A stretch of DNA of 64,000 nt, from NCBI RefSeq assembly GCF_040822115.1, contig NZ_CP162004.1, forward strand, positions 3,016,001 through 3,080,000, in the 5' to 3' direction. Position numbers and translations under genes: made by a program. This document shows, piece by piece, positions 1 through 9,508 of the stretch. How positions within the stretch are numbered: the stretch's first letter is position 1; the number at the start of each line of letters is the position of its first letter. The DNA is from Flavobacterium sp. WC2421. GTDB taxonomy: Bacteria > Bacteroidota > Bacteroidia > Flavobacteriales > Flavobacteriaceae. The notes under the pieces are model-generated. The model did no database searches. It was not told the DNA's origin and saw only the letters and a program-made list of their open reading frames with translations.

Positions 1-1444
1 GATTGATTTAATGGATGAGGCCGCTTCTAAAATCCGAATGGAAATCAATTCAAAACCAGAAGAACTGGATGTTTTAGATCGAAAAGTGATGCAACTCGAA
101 ATCGAAATCGAAGCCATCAAAAGAGAAAAAGACGAGACCAAGCTCAAAACCTTAGGAATGGATTTAGCCAACCTAAAAGAAGAACGCAATAAAATCTATG
201 CCAAATGGAAATCAGAGAAAGATGTAGTTGATAATGTGCAGGCAATCAAAACGGAAATTGAAGATTACAAATACGAAGCAGAACGTGCTGAGCGTGATGG
301 TGATTACGGTAAAGTAGCCGAAATTCGTTACGGAAAAATCAAAGAAGCCCAAGAGCGTCTCGATGTCTTACATAAAGAATTAGTCGAAAATCAAGCCGGT
401 GGAAGCTCTCTAATCAAAGAAGAAGTTACTCGTGAAGATATTGCCGAAGTAGTGGCTAAATGGACTGGAATTCCAGTGATGAAAATGCTACAAGGAGAAC
501 GCGAAAAACTATTGCATCTAGAAGAAGAGCTACACCGTCGTGTGGTAGGACAAGAAGAAGCGATTGAAGCCGTGAGTGATGCCGTACGTCGTTCTCGTGC
601 TGGATTGCAAGACATGAAAAAACCAGTAGGAACTTTTCTATTCTTGGGAACAACTGGTGTAGGAAAAACCGAATTGGCGAAAGCCTTAGCTGAATACTTG
701 TTTGATGATGAAAACGCCATGACGCGCATTGATATGAGTGAATACCAAGAACGCCACAGTGTGAGCCGTTTAGTAGGTGCGCCTCCAGGATATGTAGGTT
801 ATGATGAAGGCGGTCAATTGACCGAAGCCGTGCGTAGAAAACCGTATTCTGTGATTCTATTGGATGAGATTGAAAAAGCACATCCTGACACGTTCAACAT
901 CTTGCTACAAGTACTGGATGAAGGACGTTTAACAGATAACAAAGGACGTTTGGCCGATTTCAAAAACACCATTATTATCATGACTTCTAATATGGGTAGT
1001 CAGATCATACAGGAAAAATTCGAAAATCTAAAAGGAAGTATGGAAGCCGCTACTGAGGCTGCCAAAGTAGAAGTTCTTGGTTTATTAAAACAAACGGTAC
1101 GCCCTGAATTCATTAACCGTATTGACGAAATCGTGATGTTTACCCCTTTAACAAGTGCCAATATCACAAGAATTGTGAGTCTACAATTGAAATCAGTGAC
1201 CAAAATGCTTGCCCTACAAGGCATTACCATGGACGCCACACCAGAAGCCATAGAATATTTAGCCGAGAAAGGTTTCGACCCACAATTTGGTGCCCGCCCC
1301 GTAAAACGTGTGATTCAAAGAGATGTATTGAACACCTTGTCCAAAGAAATTTTGGCTGGTAAAATAGCTACTGATAGTATCATACTGTTGGATGCATTTG
1401 ACGGAGAATTGGTTTTTAGAAATCAATCCGAATTAGTAGAATAA
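1..1444 (+). CDS. clpB: ATP-dependent disaggregase ClpB, 3' part (5' end outside window)
   Basis: The reading frame is open from base 2 (codons for I-D-L precede the first Met at 11), so the gene starts upstream of the window. About 480 residues are present, roughly the second half of a usual ClpB of about 860. Counting from the Met at 11, residues 1-125 are the charged coiled-coil middle domain typical of ClpB. The second AAA+ module follows, with Walker A GTTGVGKT (213-220), pore loop GYVG (260-263), Walker B VILLDEIEKA (281-290) and the arginine-finger segment RPEFINRIDEI. The C-terminal small domain (AAA lid) is complete. ClpB threads aggregated proteins through its hexamer together with DnaK/DnaJ in the cytosol. 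The middle domain separates it from ClpA/ClpX. A strong terminator lies just after the stop. Confidence 0.96.
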   Translation, partial: IDLMDEAASKIRMEINSKPEELDVLDRKVMQLEIEIEAIKREKDETKLKTLGMDLANLKEERNKIYAKWKSEKDVVDNVQAIKTEIEDYKYEAERAERDGDYGKVAEIRYGKIKEAQERLDVLHKELVENQAGGSSLIKEEVTREDIAEVVAKWTGIPVMKMLQGEREKLLHLEEELHRRVVGQEEAIEAVSDAVRRSRAGLQDMKKPVGTFLFLGTTGVGKTELAKALAEYLFDDENAMTRIDMSEYQERHSVSRLVGAPPGYVGYDEGGQLTEAVRRKPYSVILLDEIEKAHPDTFNILLQVLDEGRLTDNKGRLADFKNTIIIMTSNMGSQIIQEKFENLKGSMEAATEAAKVEVLGLLKQTVRPEFINRIDEIVMFTPLTSANITRIVSLQLKSVTKMLALQGITMDATPEAIEYLAEKGFDPQFGARPVKRVIQRDVLNTLSKEILAGKIATDSIILLDAFDGELVFRNQSELVE

Positions 1445-1469
1445 TTATTTATAGTTTTTTTGTAGTAAG

Positions 1470-1500
1470 AAAACACCAGTCATGAAGCTGGTGTTTTTTT
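1470..1500 (+). terminator. Intrinsic terminator of clpB
   Basis: A 10-bp perfect stem (AAAACACCAG / CTGGTGTTTT) with an 8-nt loop is followed by a run of T residues, 26 nt after the clpB stop codon. Confidence 0.9.
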
Positions 1501-1550
1501 ATACCTTATTTTTAAGGAGCAGAACTAGTGTTTTCCATAAAAACCCTCTC

Positions 1551-1609
1551 TCCTGCTGTCGGCTGTATCTCTCCGTTGCACTACGAGGATGCCGCCTCCA
1601 TCAGGGCTA
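1551..1609 (+). repeat. Dispersed intergenic repeat, copy A
   Basis: This 59-nt segment runs from TCCTGCTGTC to CCATCAGGGCTA. It aligns without gaps to 40859-40917 with 47 of 59 positions identical by eye, in the same orientation. The outer ends match the ends of other copies in this window (TCCCGCT at one side, ATCGGGGCTA at the other). It is much more GC-rich than its surroundings. No coding potential is evident. Confidence 0.7.
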
Positions 1610-1876
1610 GAAAGAACGAGCTATTTTCATAATTTGAAGTAAATTATATATATTAATGTGCTTACCGGAGCGTTCCGCTCGTGACCACAAAAAAAATAAC
1701 CCCACTGGTTCACGTTTGTCTCAATTATCTGGAACTTGTTTCCTACGAGTACTTGCCTAAATTAGAAAATGAGTAGTAGCATTTTGAATGTGGCTAACAA
1801 AAGCGAAACTTATAAGCGAAACCTCATTTTGTTAATTTAAATTATAGTATACTTTATATTGTAAATAATTATTTGC

Positions 1877-1884
1877 TAAATTTG
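1877..1884 (+). promoter_or_regulatory. Candidate -7 box TAAATTTG upstream of the PAS kinase
   Basis: The octamer matches the Bacteroidota -7 consensus TAnnTTTG. A TTG lies 15 nt upstream (1859-1861), shorter than the usual 19-21 nt spacing, so support is only moderate. The predicted leader would be about 80 nt. Confidence 0.35.
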
Positions 1885-1967
1885 AAAAAGCACCGTTTAC
1901 TCTATAAAACCAATTCATTTAATAAATATTGGTCTAAAATCCCAGTTAGTCTAAATTTTCAAACGCA

Positions 1968-3056
1968 ATGACAATAAATAAAAGTCCTACTTCAGTTATA
2001 GAATATCATTTTGATAATTTTTTTAATATCTCAGCTGATCTAATTTGTATTGCCGGATTTGATGGGTATTTTAAAAGAATAAATCCCGCTGTCTCAGAAT
2101 TATTAGGGTACACCGATGAGGAATTGTATGCTAGACCCATACATACATTTGTTTATGCACCAGATCTTAAAATGACAATCGAAACGAGAGAACAAGTGTA
2201 TAAAAATAAAGCGCTGTTAAATTTCGAAAATAGATACTTAACCAAAACTGGGGAGCTGGTATGGTTATCTTGGACTTCGATGCCAGTTGAAGATGAAAAA
2301 TTAGTATATGCCATAGCTAAAAACATTACTCATAAAAAAAGAATTGAAGAAGAGCGAAATATACTCCTTGCAAATTTGACAAAAATTAATAAAGACCTTA
2401 AACATTTATCCTATACCACCTCGCATGACTTGAAATCTCCCGTAAATAATTTACTATCGGTATTTGATCTTATTGATATTTCTAAAATTAATGATGAAGA
2501 GACCCTTGAATTTATAACGATCTTAAAAACAACAACAGAACGTTTAAGCCAAACTTTAAAAAAATCCGTAGATGAATTAATTCAAAAAGATGAGTTAAAT
2601 GCTTCAATTGAAGAATTAAGTTTAAAAGAAAATTTAAAAGAAGTATTACTTTCTATAGACTCTTTAATAAAAGAGTCGAAAATTAAAATAGCTATTGATT
2701 TTGAAGCAGTTCCTACTATTAATTTCAATAAAGAATACCTCAAAAGCATATTCTTAAACTTAATCACAAATTCAATAAAATATTCAAAACCAGATACTTT
2801 CCCTTCTATTTCTATTACTTCTACAAAAGAAAATGGAAAAAGTCAGTTAATTTATTCCGATAATGGATTGGGTTTTGACATGGATTTAGTCCGTGATAAA
2901 ATATTTGGATTGCATCAAAAATTCCACAATCATATTGATAGTAATGGTATCGGACTTTACTTAATATACAATCACATCACTAATTTAGGTGGTCGGATTG
3001 AAGTAGAAAGTCAAATAAACGAAGGAGCAAAATTCACAATAACATTCAAGGACTAA
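1968..3056 (+). CDS. Soluble PAS-domain sensor histidine kinase
   Basis: 362 residues with no signal peptide or membrane segment, so it is probably cytosolic. Residues 15-125 form a PAS domain (core around FDGYFKRINPAVSELLGYT, with a PAC-like end near VYAIAKNIT). A HisKA dimerisation segment follows, with phospho-acceptor His153 in SHDLKSPVNNL. The HATPase domain has an N box (NLITNS, 264-269), G1 box DNGLGFD (298-304) and G2 box GIGLYL. It should autophosphorylate and pass phosphate to a response regulator, but none is adjacent, so it is an orphan kinase. The PAS ligand or cofactor cannot be read from the sequence. The gene stands alone, flanked by non-coding DNA on both sides. Confidence 0.9.
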   Translation: MTINKSPTSVIEYHFDNFFNISADLICIAGFDGYFKRINPAVSELLGYTDEELYARPIHTFVYAPDLKMTIETREQVYKNKALLNFENRYLTKTGELVWLSWTSMPVEDEKLVYAIAKNITHKKRIEEERNILLANLTKINKDLKHLSYTTSHDLKSPVNNLLSVFDLIDISKINDEETLEFITILKTTTERLSQTLKKSVDELIQKDELNASIEELSLKENLKEVLLSIDSLIKESKIKIAIDFEAVPTINFNKEYLKSIFLNLITNSIKYSKPDTFPSISITSTKENGKSQLIYSDNGLGFDMDLVRDKIFGLHQKFHNHIDSNGIGLYLIYNHITNLGGRIEVESQINEGAKFTITFKD

Positions 3057-3234
3057 AAACAGAATAACGTCAAAAACACACGATTAAATCATCGCTACCA
3101 TGAATTATTTGGTGTGGGCTTCGTTTTAAAAGCACAAATTATTTTTATAAAAATACCATCTAGCGTTACCGTTTGAACGTAAGAAACAAACAAAATCTAG
3201 ATTTTAAAAAACATAATACATTAAAAAATAAATC

Positions 3235-3624
3235 ATGTTAACCTTCAATAAAAACTACTTTGGAGTTACTATTCTACTTTTTGTAATCGAAGTTATAATT
3301 GCTGTTTTTGTACATGACAATTTTGTAAGACCTTATCTTGGGGATGTTTTGGTAGTAATTTTAATCTATTGTTTTATTAAATCATTTTTAAAATTAGGCG
3401 TTTTACCAGCCGTGCTATTTGTATTGATTTTCTCTTTTTCAATAGAGTTTCTTCAATATCTAAATATTGTCAAGACCTTACATTTAGAAAATTCTAAAAT
3501 AGCACGAACAGTAATAGGAACTTCCTTCTCTTGGATTGATTTATTAACCTATTTGATAGGTTTAATTATCGTTATTGTCGTAGAGAAATATGTACTAAGA
3601 AAGGATATCGAAACAATTAGATAA
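3235..3624 (+). CDS. DUF2809 family integral membrane protein
   Basis: 129 residues, strongly hydrophobic, with about four membrane segments (roughly 8-27, 37-52, 57-75 and 98-117). The pattern of a conserved VRPYLGDVLVV stretch, a central SIEFLQ and a GTSFSWIDLLTYLIG stretch near the C-terminus is typical of the DUF2809 family. The function of this family is not established. It has its own 178-nt upstream gap and a different neighbour on each side, so there is no operon context. Length fits the family. Confidence 0.8.
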   Translation: MLTFNKNYFGVTILLFVIEVIIAVFVHDNFVRPYLGDVLVVILIYCFIKSFLKLGVLPAVLFVLIFSFSIEFLQYLNIVKTLHLENSKIARTVIGTSFSWIDLLTYLIGLIIVIVVEKYVLRKDIETIR

Positions 3625-3716
3625 TACTCCTCAAGCAAACCAAAAATGCGATTCCACGGTTAAGATTAATCAAAGTGTTGATTCATAATAATCGTACTTT
3701 ATTTTATTTATGCTTA

Positions 3717-3998
3717 TTATAATATCCTAAAAATTCTATTAATGGGAATTTCAACACCTTGCTTTAAAACGACACTTTCATCAGTTAGTGCCCAAACTGT
3801 TGTTTCTACCATTTTTTTAGAGTTGCTGTCTTCGAAGTAAATTTGGATTTTTGAATGTTCTAAATTCCCTAAAGAAAGCGCACGTTCCAAATCATTTTTT
3901 CGTTGCTTGATTGCAACATCGTCTTCTAATACTTCAATATGAGGGAATTTTAAAGAATGGATGCTTTCTTTTTCGATGGTTTCAAAATCACTAGTCAT
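3717..3998 (-). CDS. Small conserved-looking hypothetical protein
   Basis: 93 residues, soluble, acidic in its N-terminal half, with a C-terminal segment (VWALTDESVVLKQGVEIPINRIFRIL) that looks like two or three beta strands. I do not recognise a family. The ORF is bounded by intergenic DNA on both sides, has an ATG start with A-rich sequence upstream, and amino-acid composition normal for this genome, all of which favour a real gene. It is divergent from aguB. No function is proposed. Confidence 0.6.
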   Translation of the reverse strand: MTSDFETIEKESIHSLKFPHIEVLEDDVAIKQRKNDLERALSLGNLEHSKIQIYFEDSNSKKMVETTVWALTDESVVLKQGVEIPINRIFRIL

Positions 3999-4155
3999 AA
4001 TTATTGGGGTTTTTATTAATCAGTAGTTTTAATTTATTGGCAATGCTATTTTAATAGGGTTTTAATTAGTAATACAAATATAAAATACATTTCCTTTCTC
4101 CATACATTGTTATTACTATTTTAACAAACGTCTTTTTAATAGTCACATAAATTCC

Positions 4156-4163
4156 TATTTTTG
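4156..4163 (+). promoter_or_regulatory. -7 box TATTTTTG for aguBA
   Basis: Perfect match to TAnnTTTG. Transcription would start near 4167-4170, about 15 nt before the ATG at 4182. This argues against the upstream in-frame TTG at 4161, which lies inside the box. Confidence 0.55.
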
Positions 4164-4181
4164 TACTCTAAAATTTATCTG

Positions 4182-5069
4182 ATGCCAAATAAAAAATACA
4201 AAATAGCCGTAATCCAATTGAACCTTAACGATGTTGCCGAAAACAACTTGAAAAAATGTTTAAGCTGGGTTCGTGATGCGGCAAGTCAAGGTGCGGAAGT
4301 AATTTCGTTACCAGAATTATACAGCAGTCATTATTTCTGTCAAAGTGAAGATGTTGATAATTTTGCTTTAGCAGAACCATTGTATAGTACTTCATTTATT
4401 GCTTTTAGTGCTTTGGCAAAAGAGTTAGGTGTTGTAATCATTGTTCCTTTCTTCGAAAAAAGAATGGCTGGCATATACCACAATAGCGCTTACATCATTG
4501 ACACAGACGGATCAGAAGCAGGATTGTATCGCAAAATGCATATTCCAGATGATCCTCATTTTTATGAAAAATTCTACTTTACGCCAGGTGATTTAGGTTT
4601 CAAAACAATTCCTACTAAAAAAGGAAAAATTGGAACACTAATTTGTTGGGATCAATGGTATCCAGAAGCCGCTCGTTTAACGGCGCTTCAAGGTGCTGAG
4701 GTTTTATTTTATCCTACCGCTATTGGATGGCATCCAGCCGAAAAAGACGAATATGGTGTCAACCAACACGGTGCTTGGATGAGCGTGATGAAAGGACATG
4801 CTGTTGCAAATGGCGTTTATGTAGCTGCTGCAAATAGAATCGGACTAGAACAATACTTGCCAGATACAGCAGGAATTCAATTTTGGGGATCTTCATTTAT
4901 TGCCGGACCACAAGGAGAAATTTTGGCGCAAGCCTCACATGATAAAGAAGAAATCTTAATTGCCGAAGTAGATCTTGACTTACAAGAAAATGTACGTCAG
5001 AACTGGCCATTTTTTAGAGACAGACGCATTGACGCTTTTGGAGATATTACTAAAAGAGCAATCGACTAA
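4182..5069 (+). CDS. aguB: N-carbamoylputrescine amidase (nitrilase superfamily)
   Basis: 295 residues counted from the ATG at 4182; an in-frame TTG at 4161 lies inside a -7 promoter box and is rejected as the start. The nitrilase catalytic triad is visible: Glu45 (ISLPELYSS), Lys118 (YRKMHIP) and Cys155 (TLICWDQWYPE). The DDPHFYEKFYFTPGD stretch is characteristic of the AguB branch. It hydrolyses N-carbamoylputrescine to putrescine, CO2 and ammonia in the cytosol. aguA follows after only 2 nt, so the pair is cotranscribed and catalyses consecutive steps from agmatine to putrescine. Length matches the family. Confidence 0.93.
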   Translation: MPNKKYKIAVIQLNLNDVAENNLKKCLSWVRDAASQGAEVISLPELYSSHYFCQSEDVDNFALAEPLYSTSFIAFSALAKELGVVIIVPFFEKRMAGIYHNSAYIIDTDGSEAGLYRKMHIPDDPHFYEKFYFTPGDLGFKTIPTKKGKIGTLICWDQWYPEAARLTALQGAEVLFYPTAIGWHPAEKDEYGVNQHGAWMSVMKGHAVANGVYVAAANRIGLEQYLPDTAGIQFWGSSFIAGPQGEILAQASHDKEEILIAEVDLDLQENVRQNWPFFRDRRIDAFGDITKRAID

Positions 5070-5071
5070 AT

Positions 5072-6115
5072 ATGAATACTACAAATAATAGAAGATTTCC
5101 TGCAGAATGGGAAAATCAACAAGGCATATTACTTTGTTTTCCTCATAACGGAAAAGATTGGCCAGGAAAATACGAAGCCGTTCAATGGGCTTTTGTTGAA
5201 TTCATTAAAAAAGTAGCTACTTATGAAACGGTTTTCTTAGTAGTCATAGATGAAAAGCTAAAAGACAAAGTGACCGAAATGCTAGAAATGGCAAGAGTAA
5301 ATCTTAATCAGGTTTCTTTTATTATTCAAAAAACGAATAGAAGCTGGATGCGTGATTCTGGACCTATTGTTGTTTATAATGGCTATCAAAGAGAAGCATT
5401 GAATTTCAACTTTAACGGTTGGGCAAAATATAAAAACTACCAATTAGATAAACACGTTCCTGAAAGGGTAGCAAATTTTCTAGATATGCCACTTACGCAA
5501 GTGATGTACAAAGGAAAACCAGTTATCGTTGAAGGAGGTGCAATTGACAGTAATGGAAAAGGAACATTATTGACTTCAGAGGAATGCTTGATGCACCCTG
5601 ATATTCAAGTTCGGAACCCTGGTTTTACTAAAGTCGATTACGAAGCTGTTTTCAAGGAATACCTTGGAATTACTAACGTGATTTGGCTTGGAGATGGTAT
5701 TGAAGGCGATGACACTCATGGTCATATTGATGATTTATGTCGTTTTATTAACGAAGATACAATCGTGACCATTGTAGAAACAGATCAAAAAGATAATAAC
5801 TACCGACCATTACAAGATAACTTGAAACGTTTGCAAAATGCTAAGCTTGAAAATGGAAAATCACCTGTTATTGTTGCTTTACCAATGCCTAAACGCATTG
5901 ATTTTGAAGATTTAAGATTACCTGCTAGTTACGCTAATTTCTTAATTTTGAACAAATGCGTTTTAGTTCCAACATTTAATGATCCTAACGATCGTAAAGC
6001 CTTAAATATTCTAGCGGAATGTTTCCCTGATAGAGAAATTATTGGGATTAGTGCCATAGACTTTATATGGGGGTTTGGAACTTTACATTGTTTAAGTCAA
6101 CAAATTCCAACTTAA
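5072..6115 (+). CDS. aguA: Agmatine deiminase
   Basis: 347 residues of the peptidyl-arginine-deiminase-like (PAD_porph) family. Visible features are the N-terminal FPAEWENQQGILLCFPH, the acidic site in WMRDSGP, VEGGAIDSNG, the catalytic His region DDTHGHIDDLCRF, and the nucleophile Cys340 in GTLHCLSQQIP near the C-terminus. It converts agmatine to N-carbamoylputrescine, the substrate of the preceding gene product AguB. No arginine decarboxylase is nearby, so agmatine must come from a gene elsewhere or from outside the cell. It ends in a shared terminator facing the M1 peptidase gene. Confidence 0.94.
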   Translation: MNTTNNRRFPAEWENQQGILLCFPHNGKDWPGKYEAVQWAFVEFIKKVATYETVFLVVIDEKLKDKVTEMLEMARVNLNQVSFIIQKTNRSWMRDSGPIVVYNGYQREALNFNFNGWAKYKNYQLDKHVPERVANFLDMPLTQVMYKGKPVIVEGGAIDSNGKGTLLTSEECLMHPDIQVRNPGFTKVDYEAVFKEYLGITNVIWLGDGIEGDDTHGHIDDLCRFINEDTIVTIVETDQKDNNYRPLQDNLKRLQNAKLENGKSPVIVALPMPKRIDFEDLRLPASYANFLILNKCVLVPTFNDPNDRKALNILAECFPDREIIGISAIDFIWGFGTLHCLSQQIPT

Positions 6116-6142
6116 AATATCATTTGATTATTCTTATAATAA

Positions 6143-6170
6143 AAAACACCAGCAAGTTTGCTGGTGTTTT
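6143..6170. terminator. Bidirectional terminator between aguA and the M1 peptidase gene
   Basis: Near-perfect stem AAAACACCAGCA / TGCTGGTGTTTT with a tiny loop, with T residues at the 3' side on both strands. It lies between two convergent genes. The stem core CACCAG/CTGGTG is the same as in the clpB terminator. Confidence 0.85.
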
Positions 6171-6193
6171 AGTATGATAAAATTCGTAAGCTT

Positions 6194-8461
6194 CTATTTA
6201 TCCTTTGTAAAAGGAATTTTTTGAGTTTCACTGATAATCATATCGAATCCTGTTTTATCTTCATTAAACTGGAATTTAAGACCTGCTCTTTTAGATTCAA
6301 ATAAATCTTTACCAATAGGCTCTACAGAGAACTGAGGATAATTAGTAATTAACGCACTAAGAACCGAATTCTTTTCTGTAAAAGTAATTTTAATTGGTGC
6401 TTTTGTATTAGAGTATGTTCCTAAATAACCATCTAAAATAACATCTTTTTCAACAACTCCTGAACCTGATTTCCACATATTATTTCCTTCATTATTATCA
6501 GGAAAAACATGATCTGGATCCAAAGTGATGCTTTCGATTTCTTCAGTAGAATTATGTTTAAATGACCAAGTGGTATTTTTCTGCCAAACTTCTACAGGCA
6601 ATTTTACTCTATCCACTTTACCACTTTTAGTTTTTATATCCAAAACGATTGGCATTGGCATTTTTTCAAAATTCTCCACTGTAATAACAACCCCTTGTTT
6701 TGGGTCATTTTTTACGTATTTAATAGAATTAATTCCTTGATCAAATTTCCAGTTATTCACAAACCAACCTCTCCAAAACCAACTTAAATCCTCACCAGCA
6801 ACATTCTCCATTGTTCTAAAGAAATCATCTGGTGTAGGGTGTTTAAAAGCCCAACGTTCTACATAAGTACGGAACGCTAAATCAAATCGAGCTTCCCCTA
6901 ATACCTGCTCTCTTAAAATAACTAAACCAGAGCTAGGTTTTGAATAACATAAAAGACCAATATTAGCCTCTTTCATATTATCAGGAGAACTCATAATTAC
7001 TTCTAAATTAGAATCCGTATATCTATTGGCTAATTTATGCATATCAGAATCTTCCGTTTTATACTCTCCATTATTGAAATCAACAGAGCTCAATGAATTG
7101 ATAAAAGTGTTAAACCCTTCATCCATCCATCCAAATAAACGCTCATTTGATCCTACAATCATTGGAAACCAGTTGTGACCAAATTCATGATCAGTAACGC
7201 CCCATAAATCTTCTCCTTTTGATTCCCATCCACAAAAAACAATTCCTGGATATTCCATTCCTCCTTCATTTCCAGCAACGTTAGTTGCTACAGGATATGA
7301 ATACTCGAACCATCTTTTAGAATAGTTTTCTATAGATCCTTTTACAAATTCAGTTGAACGACCATACGCATCATTTCCTGCGCTTTCAACAGGATAAGCA
7401 GATAATGCTAAAGATTTTTTACCGCTTGGTAAATTAATTTTGGCTCCATCTAAAATAAATGCTGCCGATGATGCCCAAGACATATCTCTAGCATTTTTTA
7501 ATTTATAATGCCATGTTTTCGTTGCAGTTCCGGTAGCACTTGATGTTGTAGCAACTTCATCAGCAGTACGAATAAAAACGGTTTTATCGCTTTGCTTTGC
7601 TTGTGCTAATCTCGATTGCTCTGTAGCTGAATAAACTGCCGTTGGATTTACTAATTCCCCAGAACAAACTACAATGTGATTTGCTGGAGCTGTAATATTT
7701 ACATCAAAATCTCCATATTCCAAGTAAAACTCTGATGCGCCTAAATAAGGATTCGTATTCCATCCTCTTACATCATCATACACGCACATACGTGGATACC
7801 ATTGTGCAATTGTAAAAATCTTACCATTTTTAGTTTCCAAAACGCCTGTTCTATCCGATCCTTCTTTAGGAGAGATATAAGAGAAATCTATTTTAATTTT
7901 TACTGACCCACCTTTTGCTTTTAATTCCTGCGGAAGAAAAACTTGCATTCTTGTATCCGTAATTAAAAACTTAGCTTCTACTTCTGTAACTTTTCCTTTT
8001 ACAGCATTTACAATCGTTACTAATTTAATTTTATGACCTCCGTCAAAAACCTCACCTTGAGCTCCGTTACGACTTCCAGTAAGTGGTACAACTGAATTAC
8101 CACGTGAATCAGCTTTAAATAAATTTTGATCCACATTCATCCACACAAAAGACATTTTGTCTGGACTATTATTTGTATAAGTAATAATATCTGTACCTAC
8201 AATCTCGTTTTTGTTTTCATTCAATTTAGCAGTCAAAACATAATCTGCTCTATTTTGCCAATACTCAGCTCCTGGCTGACCACTAGCAGAACGGGTCGTT
8301 GTTCCATTTTTCGAATAAAAAAATGGTGCAAAAGCATCATGATAATTGTAATTTGAAATTGGAGCAGCTGATGTAGTTGCTGGAACTTGTTGTGCCGATA
8401 AGGACGAAATTCCAAATAATAAAGCCAATTGGAAGATGGCTTTGAACCGAATATTTTTCAT
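6194..8461 (-). CDS. Secreted M1-family zinc aminopeptidase-like protein
   Basis: 755 residues. An N-terminal signal peptide ([17 protein letters not shown]... ending SLSAQQ) sends it across the inner membrane. The M1 exopeptidase-like motif GGMEYPG (400-406) precedes the zinc site HEFGH (425-429) with the third ligand Glu448 in MDEGFN, the exact HExxH-x18-E spacing. A long N-terminal beta domain and a C-terminal extension with no clear motif flank the catalytic domain. Probable role: periplasmic or outer-surface peptide degradation for nutrition. No obvious T9SS C-terminal sorting domain was recognised. Monocistronic, convergent with aguA. Confidence 0.92.
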   Translation of the reverse strand: MKNIRFKAIFQLALLFGISSLSAQQVPATTSAAPISNYNYHDAFAPFFYSKNGTTTRSASGQPGAEYWQNRADYVLTAKLNENKNEIVGTDIITYTNNSPDKMSFVWMNVDQNLFKADSRGNSVVPLTGSRNGAQGEVFDGGHKIKLVTIVNAVKGKVTEVEAKFLITDTRMQVFLPQELKAKGGSVKIKIDFSYISPKEGSDRTGVLETKNGKIFTIAQWYPRMCVYDDVRGWNTNPYLGASEFYLEYGDFDVNITAPANHIVVCSGELVNPTAVYSATEQSRLAQAKQSDKTVFIRTADEVATTSSATGTATKTWHYKLKNARDMSWASSAAFILDGAKINLPSGKKSLALSAYPVESAGNDAYGRSTEFVKGSIENYSKRWFEYSYPVATNVAGNEGGMEYPGIVFCGWESKGEDLWGVTDHEFGHNWFPMIVGSNERLFGWMDEGFNTFINSLSSVDFNNGEYKTEDSDMHKLANRYTDSNLEVIMSSPDNMKEANIGLLCYSKPSSGLVILREQVLGEARFDLAFRTYVERWAFKHPTPDDFFRTMENVAGEDLSWFWRGWFVNNWKFDQGINSIKYVKNDPKQGVVITVENFEKMPMPIVLDIKTKSGKVDRVKLPVEVWQKNTTWSFKHNSTEEIESITLDPDHVFPDNNEGNNMWKSGSGVVEKDVILDGYLGTYSNTKAPIKITFTEKNSVLSALITNYPQFSVEPIGKDLFESKRAGLKFQFNEDKTGFDMIISETQKIPFTKDK

Positions 8462-8640
8462 GTTTTTGACTGTTTATAAAGCAAATTAATGAAAAAAAAA
8501 CTTATGAGTAAATTAAATTCAACGCTTTAATCAAAAATTATGAAAATTTTATTAAAATTACAATTAGCTCAAATCCTAGTTTAAAATAAAATTATAAAAT
8601 ATATTTACAGTAATTATTAAATCACGTAAAAAAGAAAATT

Positions 8641-9489
8641 TTGACTGTAACACTTCTTAATTCAAATTTAACTGCTAAAATTAATACTATTGGAGCTGAA
8701 TTATTTTCACTAGTATCGAATGGGAAAGAATATATCTGGGAAGGAAATCCAGCATTCTGGGGTAAGCACTCCCCTGTTCTATTTCCAATTGTTGGAACAT
8801 TAAAAAATAATACGTACACTTATAATACTATTTCATACCAACTATCACGTCATGGTTTTGCAAGAGATACTGAATTTAAATTAATAGATAAAAAAGAGAG
8901 TAGCGCTATTTTTTCTATACAATCTAATGAAGAAACATTAAAAGTATATCCATTTAATTTCGAACTTCAAATAATTTATACTTTAGAAGATAATAATTTA
9001 CATATCCAATACAAAGTAATCAATAAAGGAAATGTACTAATGCCATTTTCAATAGGTGCGCACCCTGCTTTAGCCTTGCCAGGAGCATTTGAAAACTATA
9101 GTATGGAATTTGAAATTGAAGAACCATTAGTGTATAACTTATTGGAAAATGATTTGATTTCGAATAATACAAAAACACTTTCGACAATTGAAAATAAAGT
9201 GACATTAAACTATCCACTATTCGAAAATGATGCCTTAATTTTCAAAACTTTAAAATCAAATTATTTGACCATTTTTGAACATCAAAAACCTTTGATACGA
9301 ATGCACTATAAAGATTTTCCACATTTAGGAATTTGGACAAAAAACAATGCCCCTTTTCTTTGTATTGAGCCTTGGTTTGGGTATTCTGATTCTACTGAAA
9401 GTACTGGTAATATAATGGAAAAAGAGGGAATCCAAATTCTAGAGCCTAAAGCAATATTTAATTCCCAATTCAGCATCGAAATTCTTTAA
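8641..9489 (+). CDS. Aldose 1-epimerase family protein (LacX-like)
   Basis: 282 residues. The start is a TTG codon at 8641; no ATG is available in frame near the conserved N-terminus (TLLNSNLTAKINTIGAELFSL), so TTG appears to be used. The IGAELFSL, WEGNPAFWGKHSPVLFP and SIGAHPALALP stretches are typical of the galactose-mutarotase-like fold, LacX/YihR-type subgroup, with catalytic His in AHP and Glu near CIEPWFG. It probably interconverts sugar anomers, but the substrate of this subgroup is uncertain. The GNAT gene follows 19 nt later and may be cotranscribed. Confidence 0.85.
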   Translation: MTVTLLNSNLTAKINTIGAELFSLVSNGKEYIWEGNPAFWGKHSPVLFPIVGTLKNNTYTYNTISYQLSRHGFARDTEFKLIDKKESSAIFSIQSNEETLKVYPFNFELQIIYTLEDNNLHIQYKVINKGNVLMPFSIGAHPALALPGAFENYSMEFEIEEPLVYNLLENDLISNNTKTLSTIENKVTLNYPLFENDALIFKTLKSNYLTIFEHQKPLIRMHYKDFPHLGIWTKNNAPFLCIEPWFGYSDSTESTGNIMEKEGIQILEPKAIFNSQFSIEIL

Positions 9490-9508
9490 ATAAATACTAT
9501 AAAACAAT

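Larger units (their letters stand above)
1501..1967. other. Long non-coding stretch after clpB
   Basis: About 470 nt with no convincing ORF. It holds a GC-richer copy of a dispersed repeat (1551-1609), a short GC-rich inverted repeat near 1674-1690 (GAGCG-TTC-CGCTC), and AT-rich DNA with a candidate -7 promoter box at 1877-1884 for the kinase that starts at 1968. The part from 1700 to 1800 shows nothing recognisable; it could be the remains of a decayed gene or repeat. Confidence 0.6.

Noticed and set aside
391..881. Two minus-strand reading frames over clpB
   Set aside because: They lie opposite the conserved AAA+ domain of ClpB and have no family resemblance; normal shadow frames.
1501..1967. 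tRNA or small RNA gene after clpB
   Set aside because: No cloverleaf or other known RNA shape could be traced; the GC-rich part is the dispersed repeat.
3170..3178. TACCGTTTG as a -7 box for the DUF2809 gene
   Set aside because: One base too long for TAnnTTTG and no -33 element.
4161..4181. TTG start giving seven extra residues to AguB
   Set aside because: The TTG is inside the -7 box TATTTTTG; nitrilase homology starts at the ATG at 4182.
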